Below, piece after piece: positions 1 through 10,357 of a DNA stretch of 64,000 bases. The notes beneath the pieces were generated by a model. That model was not told the origin of the DNA. It made no database searches and was given only the letters and a program-made list of their open reading frames with translations. A program made the translations under genes and the position numbers. Numbering within the stretch: position 1 is the first letter of the stretch; each line of letters starts with the position of its first letter. Source of the DNA: Venturia oleaginea (lineage: Eukaryota; Ascomycota; Dothideomycetes; Venturiales; Venturiaceae); NCBI GenBank assembly GCA_013176395.1, contig JABMLP010000003.1, forward strand, positions 992,001-1,056,000, in the 5' to 3' direction.

Positions 1-241
1 AAATCTGGAAGCGAAAAGAATATCAGCTGCTACCTCTGTCACGACCCGCACCTAATTATGGACTGCGAACACCTCCTAGCTGCAAAAGATACTGTCGAGA
101 AAAGAAGAAGAGGGAAGAGTCCCAACCTCAAGAAGTCGACAACCAAGCAACGAAGTTCCAAATTGCCTTCGCATTTAGCCTCATCCTCCGAGAGCCTCAG
201 CCAAGACGAGCGTGTGAAACTGATTTCCAAGATAGTCCTAG

Positions 242-1648
242 ATGTCAAGAAACAGCGACCCAAGAAAACAGCAAGAGCTTACGCTGCTCAGTCAGAACCT
301 GAGACTAGAGACGAGGAAACAGGAGGTCTCCTCCGAGGATGAGATCCACGATGAAGTTGCCCATACCAGCGTCGAAGCGATGGGTAAGCTCCTACCCCAG
401 CAATGGATGCTCGATTCCTGCACCTCATCTCATATGACTGACCAACAATCTCTCTTCAGGGGTAAACTCAAGCCATTACCTATGAAGAGACTGATTAAGG
501 TTGGAGGCGGAATCCTTTCTGCGAGTTATGAAGGAGATGCAGTCATGGAGGATAGGAGAGGCAATAAGGTAGTTCTTGAAAAGGTTTTGCTTGTACCTGG
601 ACTCGGAGTCAATCTTGTATCATGGAATAAACTCTCGACTCAATTTGATATTCGGCCACCAGACTTCAATATTCTCTCAAGCACCAATGGCGAACCTGTT
701 CTTCAAACTATCGTCAGAAGAGGAGTTCCTATCGTTACAAACATCAAGAAATTGCAGGAAAAGGGAAAGAGGAAAGGGAGAAAAGTCCATGAGCTTGAAT
801 GGGCTTTTCCTTCTGCAGAAGGCGAACCTATTCCCCTTGACGAAAGTGAGGAGCTGTCCCCATCTCTCACTAGGAAGAAGGCTCAGTGGGAGCTATGGCA
901 TAGAAGGTTTGCCCATTACGGGGCCAAGTCCCTAAGATACGTCCACAAGGTCACTACCTTAGACCAGCCAATTCCTACCTTTGAGTCAAGAGACTGTCCA
1001 TGCAAGATCTGTCTTACTACCAAAATGAAAAGAAGCTATGGTAGGGTGACGGAACCGAAGCAAGAAATTATGGAACTTATCTCAGTCGATATCTGTGGAC
1101 CATTGCCCGTGTCAAGGAAGGGATTCAAGTGGTTCCTACAGATCGTCGAAAATGCTTCCCGAAAGAAATGGACAAGGCCAATGAGAGAGAAGTCAGATGC
1201 GCCTCAAGAACTCAGACAATGGAAAGTGTCAGCTGAGACTGAAACTGGGAAGAAGCTGAAAGCTGTGAGGATCGACAATGCGGGAGAACTTGTCAAGCTG
1301 GCGAGAGATTGGGAGAAAGAAAAGGGTATTCACCCTGAGTTCACAGATGCATATAGTTCCAACCAGAATGGGTTGCGGAAAGGAATATCCAGACCTCAGA
1401 GAACAATGTCCGGGCTATGTGCGAGGATTCCGGAATGCCTATTGAGTTCTGGCCAGAAGCAATCGAAACCCATACCTATGTCAGCAATCTTCTCGCCAAC
1501 GGTCCAGAGGTTGAAGAATTCAGGCTCTCCCCAGAAGAAGCATGGTCAGGAAAGAAACCCTCAATTGATCACCTCTGAGTATGGGTGTGACGGCACGGCA
1601 CGTGACCATAAAATCACGTGCCGTGGCTCGTGCACTTTCCCTACTTAG
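242..1648 (+). pseudogene. copia pol: protease, GAG-pre-integrase and integrase part
   Basis: The 468-codon open frame holds the aspartic protease motif, the GAG-pre-integrase block (WHRRFAHYG ... CPCKICLTTKMKRS) and the first half of the integrase core (LISVDICGPL, KAVRIDNAGE). After about 1375 the frame reads nonsense, whereas the +1 frame continues with typical integrase sequence (NVRAMCEDSGMPIEFWPEA), so a one-base shift separates the second and third catalytic acidic positions. The frame ends inside an unrelated insertion. It is therefore a fragment of a dead polyprotein, not a free-standing gene. Confidence 0.88.
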
Positions 1649-1740
1649 TCGGAGTTTCCTTACGAAACTCTTACCTCTCGACCTTAGATCCTAAGTGTAA
1701 TTCGGTGACATGTTCTGAAGTGCCTTGTGCCTTCGTATGG
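1579..1740. mobile_element. Small insertion in copia integrase, LTR/TRIM-like, with perfect hairpin
   Basis: Integrase C-terminal homology stops near 1585 and resumes near 1735 (PSYGYAVPSQWGCHVP), so about 125-150 bp is foreign. GTATGG occurs at both edges (1579-1584 and 1735-1740) and could be a target duplication. Alternatively the segment 1586-1710 begins TGTGAC and ends GTGACA, as a small LTR would. It contains a perfect 12-bp inverted repeat (1594-1605 against 1614-1625, 8-base loop CCATAAAA) whose arms carry CACGTG. No coding capacity is visible. Solo LTR of a TRIM-type element or a MITE are both possible. Confidence 0.5.
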
Positions 1741-2609
1741 ATATGCCGTGCCCTCACAATGGGGATGTCATGTCCCGAGAGAGGAGCTTGCAGGGGCAAT
1801 GCACAACTCCTCAAAGTCGAGGGCTGACAAATTCATGAATACTGGCAAGCCTGTAGTCTTCATGGGATATGTCAAAGGTACAAGAAAAATGTGGAAGTTC
1901 TGGGATCCAGATTTCAGGGACATCAAGACACACAGCTCGGTAAGGTTCCTTGAAGATAAAAGAGGAGGTGACTTGAGTTTGAACCTCGGAATAGCAAGTC
2001 AAACCAACTCAGCAAGCCTTAACAGGAATCCAAGAGGAAGACCGAGAAAACTCCCAATAATCCCAGAGACTGTTGAGACACCCAGGCCAGCTAGGGAATT
2101 GGTACCTAAATTCCCAGTCTTTGAGAGAATTGTTAGGAAATCCACGCCAGAAGATATTGCATTGGCAGACTCCCAAGGGCCAGAAGCAACAAGTCGAACA
2201 GAGACATCTCACCCGGTTGAGTCTGAGACAGCAATCCCTACTCAACCTACCTCTACACCTGTGCATTCTACACCTGCATCAACTCAAGCTCAGGAACCAA
2301 CAAGGCGTAAGAGACTTAGTTCGGACTCTATCACCTCGGACGAGAGACCATCGAAAAGACTCCATTACGCTATGTTCGCCCAGATCATGATGATGGCTAG
2401 TGAGCTTGCTGCAGATGGGAAAGATTTCCTAAGTGAGATCGACGAAGCTGCTTTCGTTGCGTGCAAGGAGACAGTGGGAGCCAAGCACAACATCCCTATC
2501 CCCAAGACCTACAAAGAGGCGATCCAGGACGAGAAATGGGGCCACCTATGGAAGGAGGCTATTCAGAAGGAACTGACTGCACTGGAGAGCAACCACACAT
2601 GGAGCCAGG

Positions 2610-3602
2610 TTGTCCCCCCCCAAGGAAGCCAATCTTGTGACATCCAAATGGGTATTCGACGTGAAGTACCTCATCAGTGGAGCAATCGATAAGTTCAAGG
2701 CAAGGCATGTGGCAAGAGGATTCTCACAGAAACTAGGTGTAGACTTCACGGACACCTTTGCACCTACTGTTAGGCATGATACCCTGAGATGCTTTATGGC
2801 TACTGTTGCTAAGAAAAATCTCCACATGCATGTAGTTGATGTAAACAATGCATTCACCGAATCATTCCTGAAAGAGGACATCTTCATGATCCCTCCCCCA
2901 GGAGTAGACATTCCACCAGGCAAAGTCTTCAAGATGCTGAAGAGCTTGTATGGTCTGAAACAAGCAGCAAGAGACTGGAACCAACTCTGTGTAGAGAAAT
3001 TGAAGAAGCTGGGCTTTGCCCAATCAGAAGTTGACCCCTGTCTTTTGGTCCACAAGGAGAGAGACATCATGATTCTTACATGGGTAGACGACATACCTAT
3101 TGCATCCTCAAATCTCGACAATATCAAATGGTTCAAGCAAGAATTTGGGAAGATCTTCAAGATCAAGGACCTAGGAAAACCAGACAAGATTGTTGGCATG
3201 AGGATCACTAGAGACAGAACGAAGGGAACCCTGAAGCTTGACCAAGGACACTACATCAGGGAGGCCCTCGCAAAGTTTGGAATGTCGGCGGAAAAAGGGA
3301 AGCCCACACTATCACCCATGGATTCCTATGATGATCTGAGGAAATCAGGACCAACAGATCCTCGCGCAGATAGTGGGAGCTACCAGGAGCAGACGGGAAC
3401 TTGGATGTGGCCAATGGTGATGTGCAGGCCAGATATAGCTTTTGCTATTGGAAGACTCAGCTCCTATGCATCTGACCCAACGGTATTCCATGAAAAGGCA
3501 ATTAAGAAAGTAGCCAGGTACCTCAGGTCATTTCCAGATGTTGGACTGGAATACAGCATTGCAGGACATACTGGGCTTGTGGGATACTCAGATGCAGATT
3601 AA
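2610..3602 (+). pseudogene. copia pol: reverse transcriptase part
   Basis: The frame gives a recognisable Ty1/copia reverse transcriptase: KWVFDVKY, KARHVARGFSQ, DFTDTFAPTV, LYGLKQAARDW, the catalytic WVDDI (usually YVDDI) and KIVGMRITRD. The upstream connection domain (1727-2692) is in another frame and joins through the eight-C run at 2615-2622. The frame stops with TAA at 3600-3602 in the first RNase H motif, where a Trp codon is normally found (GYSDADW), which fits G-to-A change. Confidence 0.9.
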
Positions 3603-3605
3603 GCT

Positions 3606-4058
3606 ATGGACAAGGCAGACAGGGTCTCCATCCTAGGATGGGTGTTCTTTCTTGCTGGAGCACCAGTTGCCTGGATGAGCAAGAAGATGAAGTCAGTAGC
3701 AACCTCTACGATGGAAGCTGAATACATGGCAATGAGCAGCGGTGGTAAACAAGCTCAATTCCTTTCATCGCTCTTGAGGGAAATGGGACATCCGGACATG
3801 GTAGGCAAGAACGCTTTTGAGCCTCTCATGGTTCCGAAGGGAGAAAACCAAGCTTGTCTCAGCCTGGTTAAGGACTCCCATGCTCATGAGAGGTCTAAAC
3901 ACATTGACATCGCATACAACAATGTCAGAAGAATGAGGGAAAGGAACCAATTGATTGTGGAGTTCTGTCCTACTGCAGACATGGTTGCAGATGGGTTGAC
4001 TAAGCCAAAGAATGGTCAACAGTTCCAGAACTTCTTATATCAACTGGGAATGGTATAG
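3606..4058 (+). pseudogene. copia pol: RNase H part
   Basis: The 150-codon frame continues directly after the TAA at 3600-3602 in the same reading frame and contains the copia RNase H sequence: GWVFFLAGAPVAWMSKK, TSTMEAEYMAMS, the HERSKHIDIAYN block and the C-terminal VADGLTKP motif. It ends about 25 bp before the 3' LTR, the usual spacing. Alone it has no start context and would not be translated separately. Confidence 0.88.
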
Positions 4059-4071
4059 CTAAGGTCTAGGC

Positions 4072-4268
4072 ATGAGTGGGAGTGTTGAACAGTGGCATGC
4101 CAGTCCTTGATACCTCAGGCATAAGGCACGTGATAGATGCCACGGTGTACTTAACCTCTTTAGTCAATACAGTCAAGTCACAGGGTGACACTCGTTCTGT
4201 TCATCGGCTCCTATCGTTAAGTCCGTGTTGAATCTACTTCCGAATAACTCTGTTTTGCTCCTTCAGCA
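4072..4268 (+). repeat. Polypurine tract and 3' LTR of the copia element (right end uncertain)
   Basis: A purine-rich tract (GAGTGGGAG, 4073-4081) follows the pol stop and leads into TGTTGAAC at 4082, the usual start of a fungal copia LTR. The segment also has a CACGTG-like GGCACGTGATAG stretch. The 3' boundary cannot be fixed because the 5' LTR is outside the window. Sequence 4265-4430 has purine-rich repeats (GAAGCCGAATACA / AAGCCGAATGCAT) that may belong to the LTR or to flanking relic DNA. Confidence 0.6.
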
Positions 4269-6599
4269 ATTGTCGTTTCGAGTCCGTTTTCGGTGAATAT
4301 CGGAGAGAAGCCGAATACACCGAAGAAAAGCCGAGAAAAGCCGAATGCATCGAAGAAAGGGCGGACCGAGAAGAGTTCTGGAAAAGAGGCATTGCAGCAC
4401 TAGAGATGGTCCAAAGCCAACAAGGTGAGGAATTTACATGACCATGGAAACAGAGTTCTTGCTGGCCGCCTCAGCTGTCGAATTCTGAAATCCATGCCGC
4501 CGCACCTGCATGGAAATAGCCAGGGACCACAGCGTGTTCATGGCGAGCACCATGGAGCACTATTAAAATCAAAAGTATGGTATTCATACCCTTTGGGTCA
4601 TAGATATATTACTGGTTGATATTGGTGGGGGCAAAGAAATGAGGTTGTAGGATCGATACTCGGGTTGCCATTGTTGTAGCTCGTGAGCTTAGACGCATGG
4701 TTCGCAAGCAACCTTTTCTAGAGATGAAGATGCGGCTAGAAAGCTGAAACGCTGGAAGTGTGTCTTCTTCGAGAAGACCTGCGGCACTCCCATCCTTACG
4801 AGATAATCTCCACCACTGTCAGCCACGTGGTTGTCCTGGAAATGAGGCTCTGTGCGAGAAACCTCATAGCAGGTCATAGGAATGCTAAACAATCATTTTC
4901 TGTCTCCAAACTTACAGATTCTCAGACTATCATTACCAGCGAAGATGGCATCGCGAACTTCCCGGTCACTTCCGCTATCTCTGTGAAATCTAGACAGATG
5001 CTCATTATCGTGGGCCGTGTCATTTTCATATCTTCTTTATGCGATGCCTTTGTGCCCCGCGACCCTGGTTCGACCATTTGCCGCGACCTCCGGTTTGTCG
5101 AAGCAGTTTTCGCAATTCCTTTAGTACGGGATCAAGAATTATCGCAAGATACGACTATCGTACACGTATACCTATCTCCTTCATGTCGCGTATTCATAAT
5201 GTTACGCTGACGTTTGTTGAGGAGCCTGGGATCTACTTTGGAGTCTCAAGGGATATGGCGAAGGACTATGACACAGTAAGTCTCCGGAGACTTTCATGGC
5301 CAAAGGACCTTGACACTAAATGACCTATCCGGGTCTGAGCGCAAATCATATTTAGCCTCATGCCCGCACCTACAGCTCCGATGGTCTGACTTGCTTTGAC
5401 GGAGATCCTCTTCTAGCGTTCGAAACAAATAAAATGACATTCTCGACTTGGACAAGTATCCTCTCGGACCGGATCTATTGCCCACACAGAGTCCAATACT
5501 ACTGGAGTATTGTTGGAATAGAGCTTTGAACCGTTTCGGATAAGCTTCCACCCCCTGAACGAAGACGTGCTCGCCGTAAAAAACGGTCTAGAACACACAG
5601 CCTCTTACGGAAACTCAAATTCCCATAAAGCTCCCAAATTCATGCCCGCTCAAGGCTCCTAGTACACTTCTTTATTCGTTGCCAGGTTCTGGCTTCAAGA
5701 GGAAACAGGTAGCGATGTCAAGTTGGTCAGCACGACTATCCGAGGTACCAAAAATGGCCTCGAAATCCAAGAAGGGCTATACCGGGAAACGGCAGTCATC
5801 AAGTACCGGTAGTTGCCCAAGCCGTGTCATCGCAGCTAAAGCATGGGATAAAGGTACGAAGAAAATCGACTTCACAGTTTTTGCTTCATCTAATCATATA
5901 CAGACCCACGACCGGAACAACAAATAAAAGATGCCAATAATGTGATGATTGCACGGAGAACACAGATTGCTCTGCTCGATTACTAAATATTAGTTACGCG
6001 GCCTCAGTAACAGAGTTGATAGCAAGGAACGTAGAATCCATAATTGTACAATTTACCAATAGGACAAAGCATAGTCAAAACGACCAGGAAGTAATGCAGT
6101 GTCCTCTTATATACTCCGAAGAGCAGCTCTGCAAGCAGGAAATTGAGCTTGCTCAATAGGAAAGGGATGTTAAGCGCAAAGCTCAAATTCTCAAGGAAGT
6201 TGGTGTATACACGGAGTGGGATGGAGCTGTTTTATCTGATGAATATGATATTATACCAGAAAGATTGGAGAGGGCTCGGGAGAAATTCCTGGACATAGAA
6301 TCGCAATCGTCGGCGGAGAGGGAGCAATGGTCGAAAGTATGGCCATTTAGGGATACATAAGAAATAACTCTAAATAGATAGACTTGGTTCGAGAGACTTT
6401 TACGCTTAATTCATAGCTAGAGAATCTAAGCTATAGCTTCTATACCGCCTACGGATTCTACGTACTCTTACCTAAATAATGTTAACTTTTGATATTTCTC
6501 GCTTCGCACGGTCTCTCCAACCTTTCAACAAATAGTCCAACCAGCTACAAGACAAAAATTTCCTTGCCTCCTTACGCACAAACTCTCTCGTCCGATCCC
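4269..6599. other. Relic intergenic sequence, no gene supported
   Basis: Open frames here (for example 4758-5210 +) show no motif, no splice structure and no codon pattern suggesting protein. A short protein-like stretch at 6135-6360 on + (reads ...LKEVGVYTEWDGAVLSDEY...REKFLDIESQS..., ending TAA) has one internal TAG and may be a fragment of a lost gene or transposon. No terminal repeats were found. Confidence 0.5.
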
Positions 6600-7793
6600 A
6601 TGGAAAGCTGGCTGAAACAATCTGGAGCGTCAGGCTTGGACGACCTGGAGCTTGCCAGTTTCTCAGATACTGGGCGCGGTGTCAGAACGCTGCGGCGATT
6701 TAAGGAAGGAGAAAAGATTCTTACTATCCCACGTGGCGTTCTCTGGATAGTCGAATACGTATATATTGACCCCTTCCTTGGGCCAGCGCTTCTCTCTACG
6801 CGGCCGTCTTTATCTGTCGATGACACCTTGGCTTTGTATATTCTCTTTGTCCGATCCTGCGGGTCAGGATACGATGGCCTCCGAAGCTATATGGCGGCGC
6901 TACCTACGAGCTACACTTCGAGCATCTTCTTTGCCGAGGCCGAGCTGGAAGTTTGCGTGGGAACTTCGCTCTACACTACCACGAAGCAGCTGGAACGACA
7001 GATCGAGGATGATTATAGGGGACTAGTAGTTCGACTATTTGGACGATATCGAGAACTATTTCCACACGATAAATCCATCATCGAAGATGTAGGTGTTACA
7101 ATACTCGAGATATGCTACGAATCGGCTACTAATACTTATTTCCTATCTTTCAGTACAGGTGGGCTCTCTGTACCATCCTATAGCGCCATTTTTGAGTAAA
7201 AGCAAGAACTCTGGCTATTGGCTGGGCTCGATTTAACCTCTACTATCTCTCTTACTCTTACCGATCCGCTACTAAGAAGCACCTTTCGATACCTCCGCAT
7301 TCAACGGCTGTACGAATCTGATCTTGCTATAACAGCGCCTTATTAAAGTAAAGCTGCAATTGAGAAAATCAGCGATTCAAACGAAGTTGAAGTCTTGCGG
7401 TTTCTGGTAGAATCCATCTCTGGTCTTCTCGACGGTTTTGGAACTCAACTCGAAAAGCTGGAAGACCAACTCGCGGAGGGCTTCTATTCTGTGGGAGGGA
7501 ACGCATGGTCGGCGGCACACGTCAGCTTGGGTGAACAGCGGGTGTTGAGATTGACGAGAAAGACAGCGGAAGATTTGTTGGCGGCGGCAGAGAGCGGAAG
7601 TGGAAATGAGAGAAGCCTGTTGTCGGCACCGGCCCAATACGCGAAGTGCGAAAAGGTTTCTGTACAGTTAATGCGGTGCAGAAGGTGCAACAAGGTCGTG
7701 TACTGCGGGCAGGCGTGCCATGTCGCCTATTACAAAGAGCACAAGGCAATGTGTCGAGCTACAGCTTCTAAAAATGGTTCTAAAAGGAATTAA
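6600..7793 (+). pseudogene. SET-MYND type lysine methyltransferase, decayed
   Basis: Exon 1 (6600-7088) gives the N-terminal half of a fungal SET protein: SFSDTGRGVRTLRRFKEGEKI, then YMAALPTSYTSSIFF and the ELEVCVGTSLY...QIEDDY block. A 65-bp intron (7089-7153, GTAGGT, CTACTAAT, CAG) joins in phase 0 to YRWALCTIL, the W-A-x-x-x-x-x-SR-x-F region, where TAG (7181-7183) and TGA (7193-7195) break the frame. The catalytic core with its Tyr and NHS motif is not recognisable in 7200-7390. The 3' part (7395-7793) has a MYND finger RCRRCNKVVYCGQACHVAYYKEHKAMC, but the first zinc Cys of CxxC is Tyr (YAKC). A gene ruined mainly by transition-type changes. ATG 6600 is preferred over 6489 because homology begins there. 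Confidence 0.72.
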
Positions 7794-7799
7794 AAGAGA

Positions 7800-8335
7800 A
7801 GTTTTGACCAGCTCACCAACAACCTTGGAAAGAAAATCTTGAGCCCAACTCCCACTACAATGCAAACTTTGCGCAAGTTAGGTATTCTCTACTAGAATTA
7901 AGACTTGGCTGGTTGACTCGAAGCACCGGCGGACGCTGTCTGAATTCCGGACTGCCGTAAGGCCGTCTCATTAAAAGTCCCGACTTACTATGCGGAGTCA
8001 TATCATGTGAATTGGAATCGCGGTGAGAACGATCAGACTTGTGATCGGTGGGGAAATGTTTTTCGCACCATGTCTGGGAACAGGTCTGTTCGGGCAAAAG
8101 GTTGCAGCAAAACGAAACATCTACGACACTGTGAGAATCATGTATCGTTTTCGTAACTTTATTCGTATGTCTATGTATATGAGTTCTGAATTCACAATCT
8201 TCTAAAATGCTCAGGTGTGAAGTATGGCCGCTGAAGTGTACTAGTCGTAGTGACTTGGCGCATCTGCGGCCATACTGGACCTCTCAGTCGTGACTTAGCG
8301 CTTTTTTAACGTGTCGATTTCAGTGGTGGAATTGT
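7800..8335. other. Intergenic, no gene seen
   Basis: Between the SET-MYND relic and the 3' end of the epimerase gene. No open frame with support, no repeat. It must contain the 3' end region of the minus-strand RPE transcript. Confidence 0.5.
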
Positions 8336-9385
8336 TCATAGTGATTCTTTCCTCCTGCTGTCAACTGCCTCTCGGAGTATCCTTATCACATCCCCAGGGT
8401 CTTTCGCGCCGAAGACTGCACTTCCGGCCACAATCACATTCGCGCCAGCGTCTGCAGCCTGGTCGATGGTCTTCTCAGAAAGTCCCCCGTCCACTTCGAT
8501 GGCAAGGTTGGGATACTTCTCACGTAGGGCAGTCACCTTTGGAAGGCAATCTGCCATGAAAGATTGACCTCCAAAACCCGGCTCAACTGTCATGACGAGA
8601 ACCATCTGTGAAAGAAGTTAGCGTCCACAATATCGATTGCAGGGAAAATATGTGTCGAATGCATGGTCGAATTTTTTTTCACTCACATCTGGAACTGCAT
8701 CCTGGTCAGGAGAGGCGAGTATTTCCCACAGCACATCGACTGGGGTCTTTGGCTTGATGGCAATGCCTGCTTTCAATCCGAGGGAGTGGATGTACTTTAT
8801 TAATTTTGCCGGACTTGTTTTCTCATCGGACGTGGCTTCGGGCTTTTCGGCAGCAGTCGACGATATAGCGGCCTCGTAGTGGAAGCAATACAAGTCGCAG
8901 CCTGCTTTCTTGAAATCGGCGACCCATTTATGTGGCTATCTTCCAGGTTAGCCATTGATCTATTGGTAAAGCATTGGTACACCACAGTTTCCCATGTCAC
9001 AATTCATGTTGCACTAAGAAAATGATTTCGAGGAGGACCATCGTAGAGCCAAGCAATAACCGCCAGTGTCGGGACTAATGCCCAACACCAACATATCAGG
9101 CCCATTCCCAACCCCGTGACAGCAAGAATGGGTGTAATTTACCTCGGAAATCATCATGTGGCAATCGAAAGTTCCCTTGCCCATAGCAGTCGAGGGTCGA
9201 TGGATACGTTCGCGGATCTTTGTCACAACTGGAGCGCCGAAGGTCATATTTGGGACGAAGTGACCATCCATGATATCGATGTGAAGCCAGTCAGCTCCGC
9301 GTTCGATGGTGTCAATGCATTCTTGACCCAATTTTCCGAAGTCTGCGGACAAGATTGAAGGAGCGATAATGGCCGAAGGCGACAT
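8336..9385 (-). CDS. RPE1: Ribulose-phosphate 3-epimerase
   Basis: Interconverts ribulose 5-phosphate and xylulose 5-phosphate in the cytosolic pentose phosphate pathway. Three exons, all joined in phase 0: 9385-9143, 8935-8687, 8605-8336 (introns GTAAAT...TAG, 207 bp; GTGAGT...CAG, 81 bp), giving 252 residues, the usual length of about 230-255. Family residues are present: [21 protein letters not shown] (metal His/Asp), DCHMMI (metal His), [12 protein letters not shown] and VDGGL (catalytic Asp). A small insert with Ser/Thr/Glu (about residues 102-115) follows CFHYEAA, as often in fungal forms. Intact and probably functional. Only the lengths of the two introns are somewhat above the local average. 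Confidence 0.95.
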
Positions 9386-10357
9386 GGTGGTTGGTGTGGT
9401 AATTCTGTGGAGAGGTGATAGGCTCCTGATTGCTTCTAGAAGGTGTGGGCTGGGTCGGATGGTGTGGTGTGTCTGAGGGTTACAGACTTGTTTCTCTCAA
9501 TATAGTGGTTGGGATGTAGTTTTGGGTTGGATTTGTCTAGCGGTTGCTTTCAAGATCTCCACTCCTTCACTCCACCTGCAGTCTTTCTCCGGACACTTCC
9601 ATGCATCAACAACACACCACAACATCGACTATCATCACGGACAAAGCCTTGGAGACACGCATCTCTCGCATGAACCGCTGCGAGGCTCTGTGAATATAAT
9701 GTATCATCCTAGCCTGAAGGATGGGCACAGAGACGTGGGCAGCGTCTGACACGTCGCGTATCTACGGTATCAAACTCGTTCAACGCGCCACGATGGGACT
9801 CCTCATCTCCAATGCCAGTAACCCTCTGGGACGACTCCTCATCTCCAATGCCAGTAACCCTCCCGACTCCTCCAGATCCGGATCCAACTTCCAAGCATCG
9901 AAGCGCTCAGCTTTTTAGCGCTTGGAACCAGCATCAGCTGCTGATTGGCCCACTCTCTGCAGAGCCTCTCCCAATCACTGGCCGAACCCCGGTCTTTGTG
10001 TCCTTTCTCAGCGTCTACTTCCCGTTCTGCGGCGAATCAATTTCCTCATACTATCGTTCAAGGCACGAACCGGCCCGAGCGGTGTCCGCGACAATGAAAA
10101 AGTACGCCATTCAATGAGCCACCCGGTAGTCGCATCACAGCGGCTGGGCTGGCCGTCTATATGACCTCGAATCAACCCCGTTGCCGAATCGGGTAGGTTG
10201 CTTTTCCCTTTTCTTCACCTGCTAATCGTGCGGTTTTCCTCGTGCTTCTCATTCTCTTTCCGTTCCGTTCGTTTATCGAGGCTTCTTATCATTATATCGA
10301 AACTGTTGACCAGTTTCATGACAATCATTATCACTTCAGCACTTTAATAATTTAGGA
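9386..10357. promoter_or_regulatory. Divergent intergenic region between RPE and methyltransferase-like gene
   Basis: Holds the 5' regions of both genes. It contains a 36-bp tandem duplication (9797-9861, about 1.8 copies, unit starting GACTCCTCATCTCC) and, close to the + gene, a pyrimidine-rich stretch (about 10199-10290) of the type common in fungal core promoters, with an A-rich start context at ATG 10358. No further ORF is credible. Confidence 0.45.
9797..9861. repeat. 36-bp tandem duplication
   Basis: GACTCCTCATCTCCAATGCC starts at 9797 and again at 9833; the match runs through 9861. About 1.8 copies, almost perfect. Confidence 0.85.

Larger units (their letters stand above)
1..4058 (+). 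mobile_element. Ty1/copia LTR retrotransposon, 5'-truncated by window edge, broken pol
   Basis: Coding order follows Ty1/copia: gag zinc knuckle (28-66, CYLC...H...C), protease (near 410, DSCTSSHMT in place of the usual DSGASSHMT), GAG-pre-integrase with HH-CC zinc motif (about 890-1030), integrase with D (SVDICGP) and D (RIDNAGE), reverse transcriptase (2610-3602, WVDDI box), then RNase H (3606-4058, ATSTMEAEYMA). The frame is broken: gag to pol near 300, a shift at about 1375 just before the catalytic Glu region, an insertion at 1579-1740, a shift at the C run 2615-2622, and a TAA at 3600-3602 inside the GYSDAD(W) motif. The element cannot make a full Gag-Pol as read. Some shifts may be sequence errors, but the stop codons and the insertion indicate real decay. 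The 5' LTR lies outside the window. Confidence 0.93.

Noticed and set aside
4758..5210. 150-codon ORF on + in the relic region
   Set aside because: No motif, no splice support, no Kozak-like context, surrounded by relic DNA.
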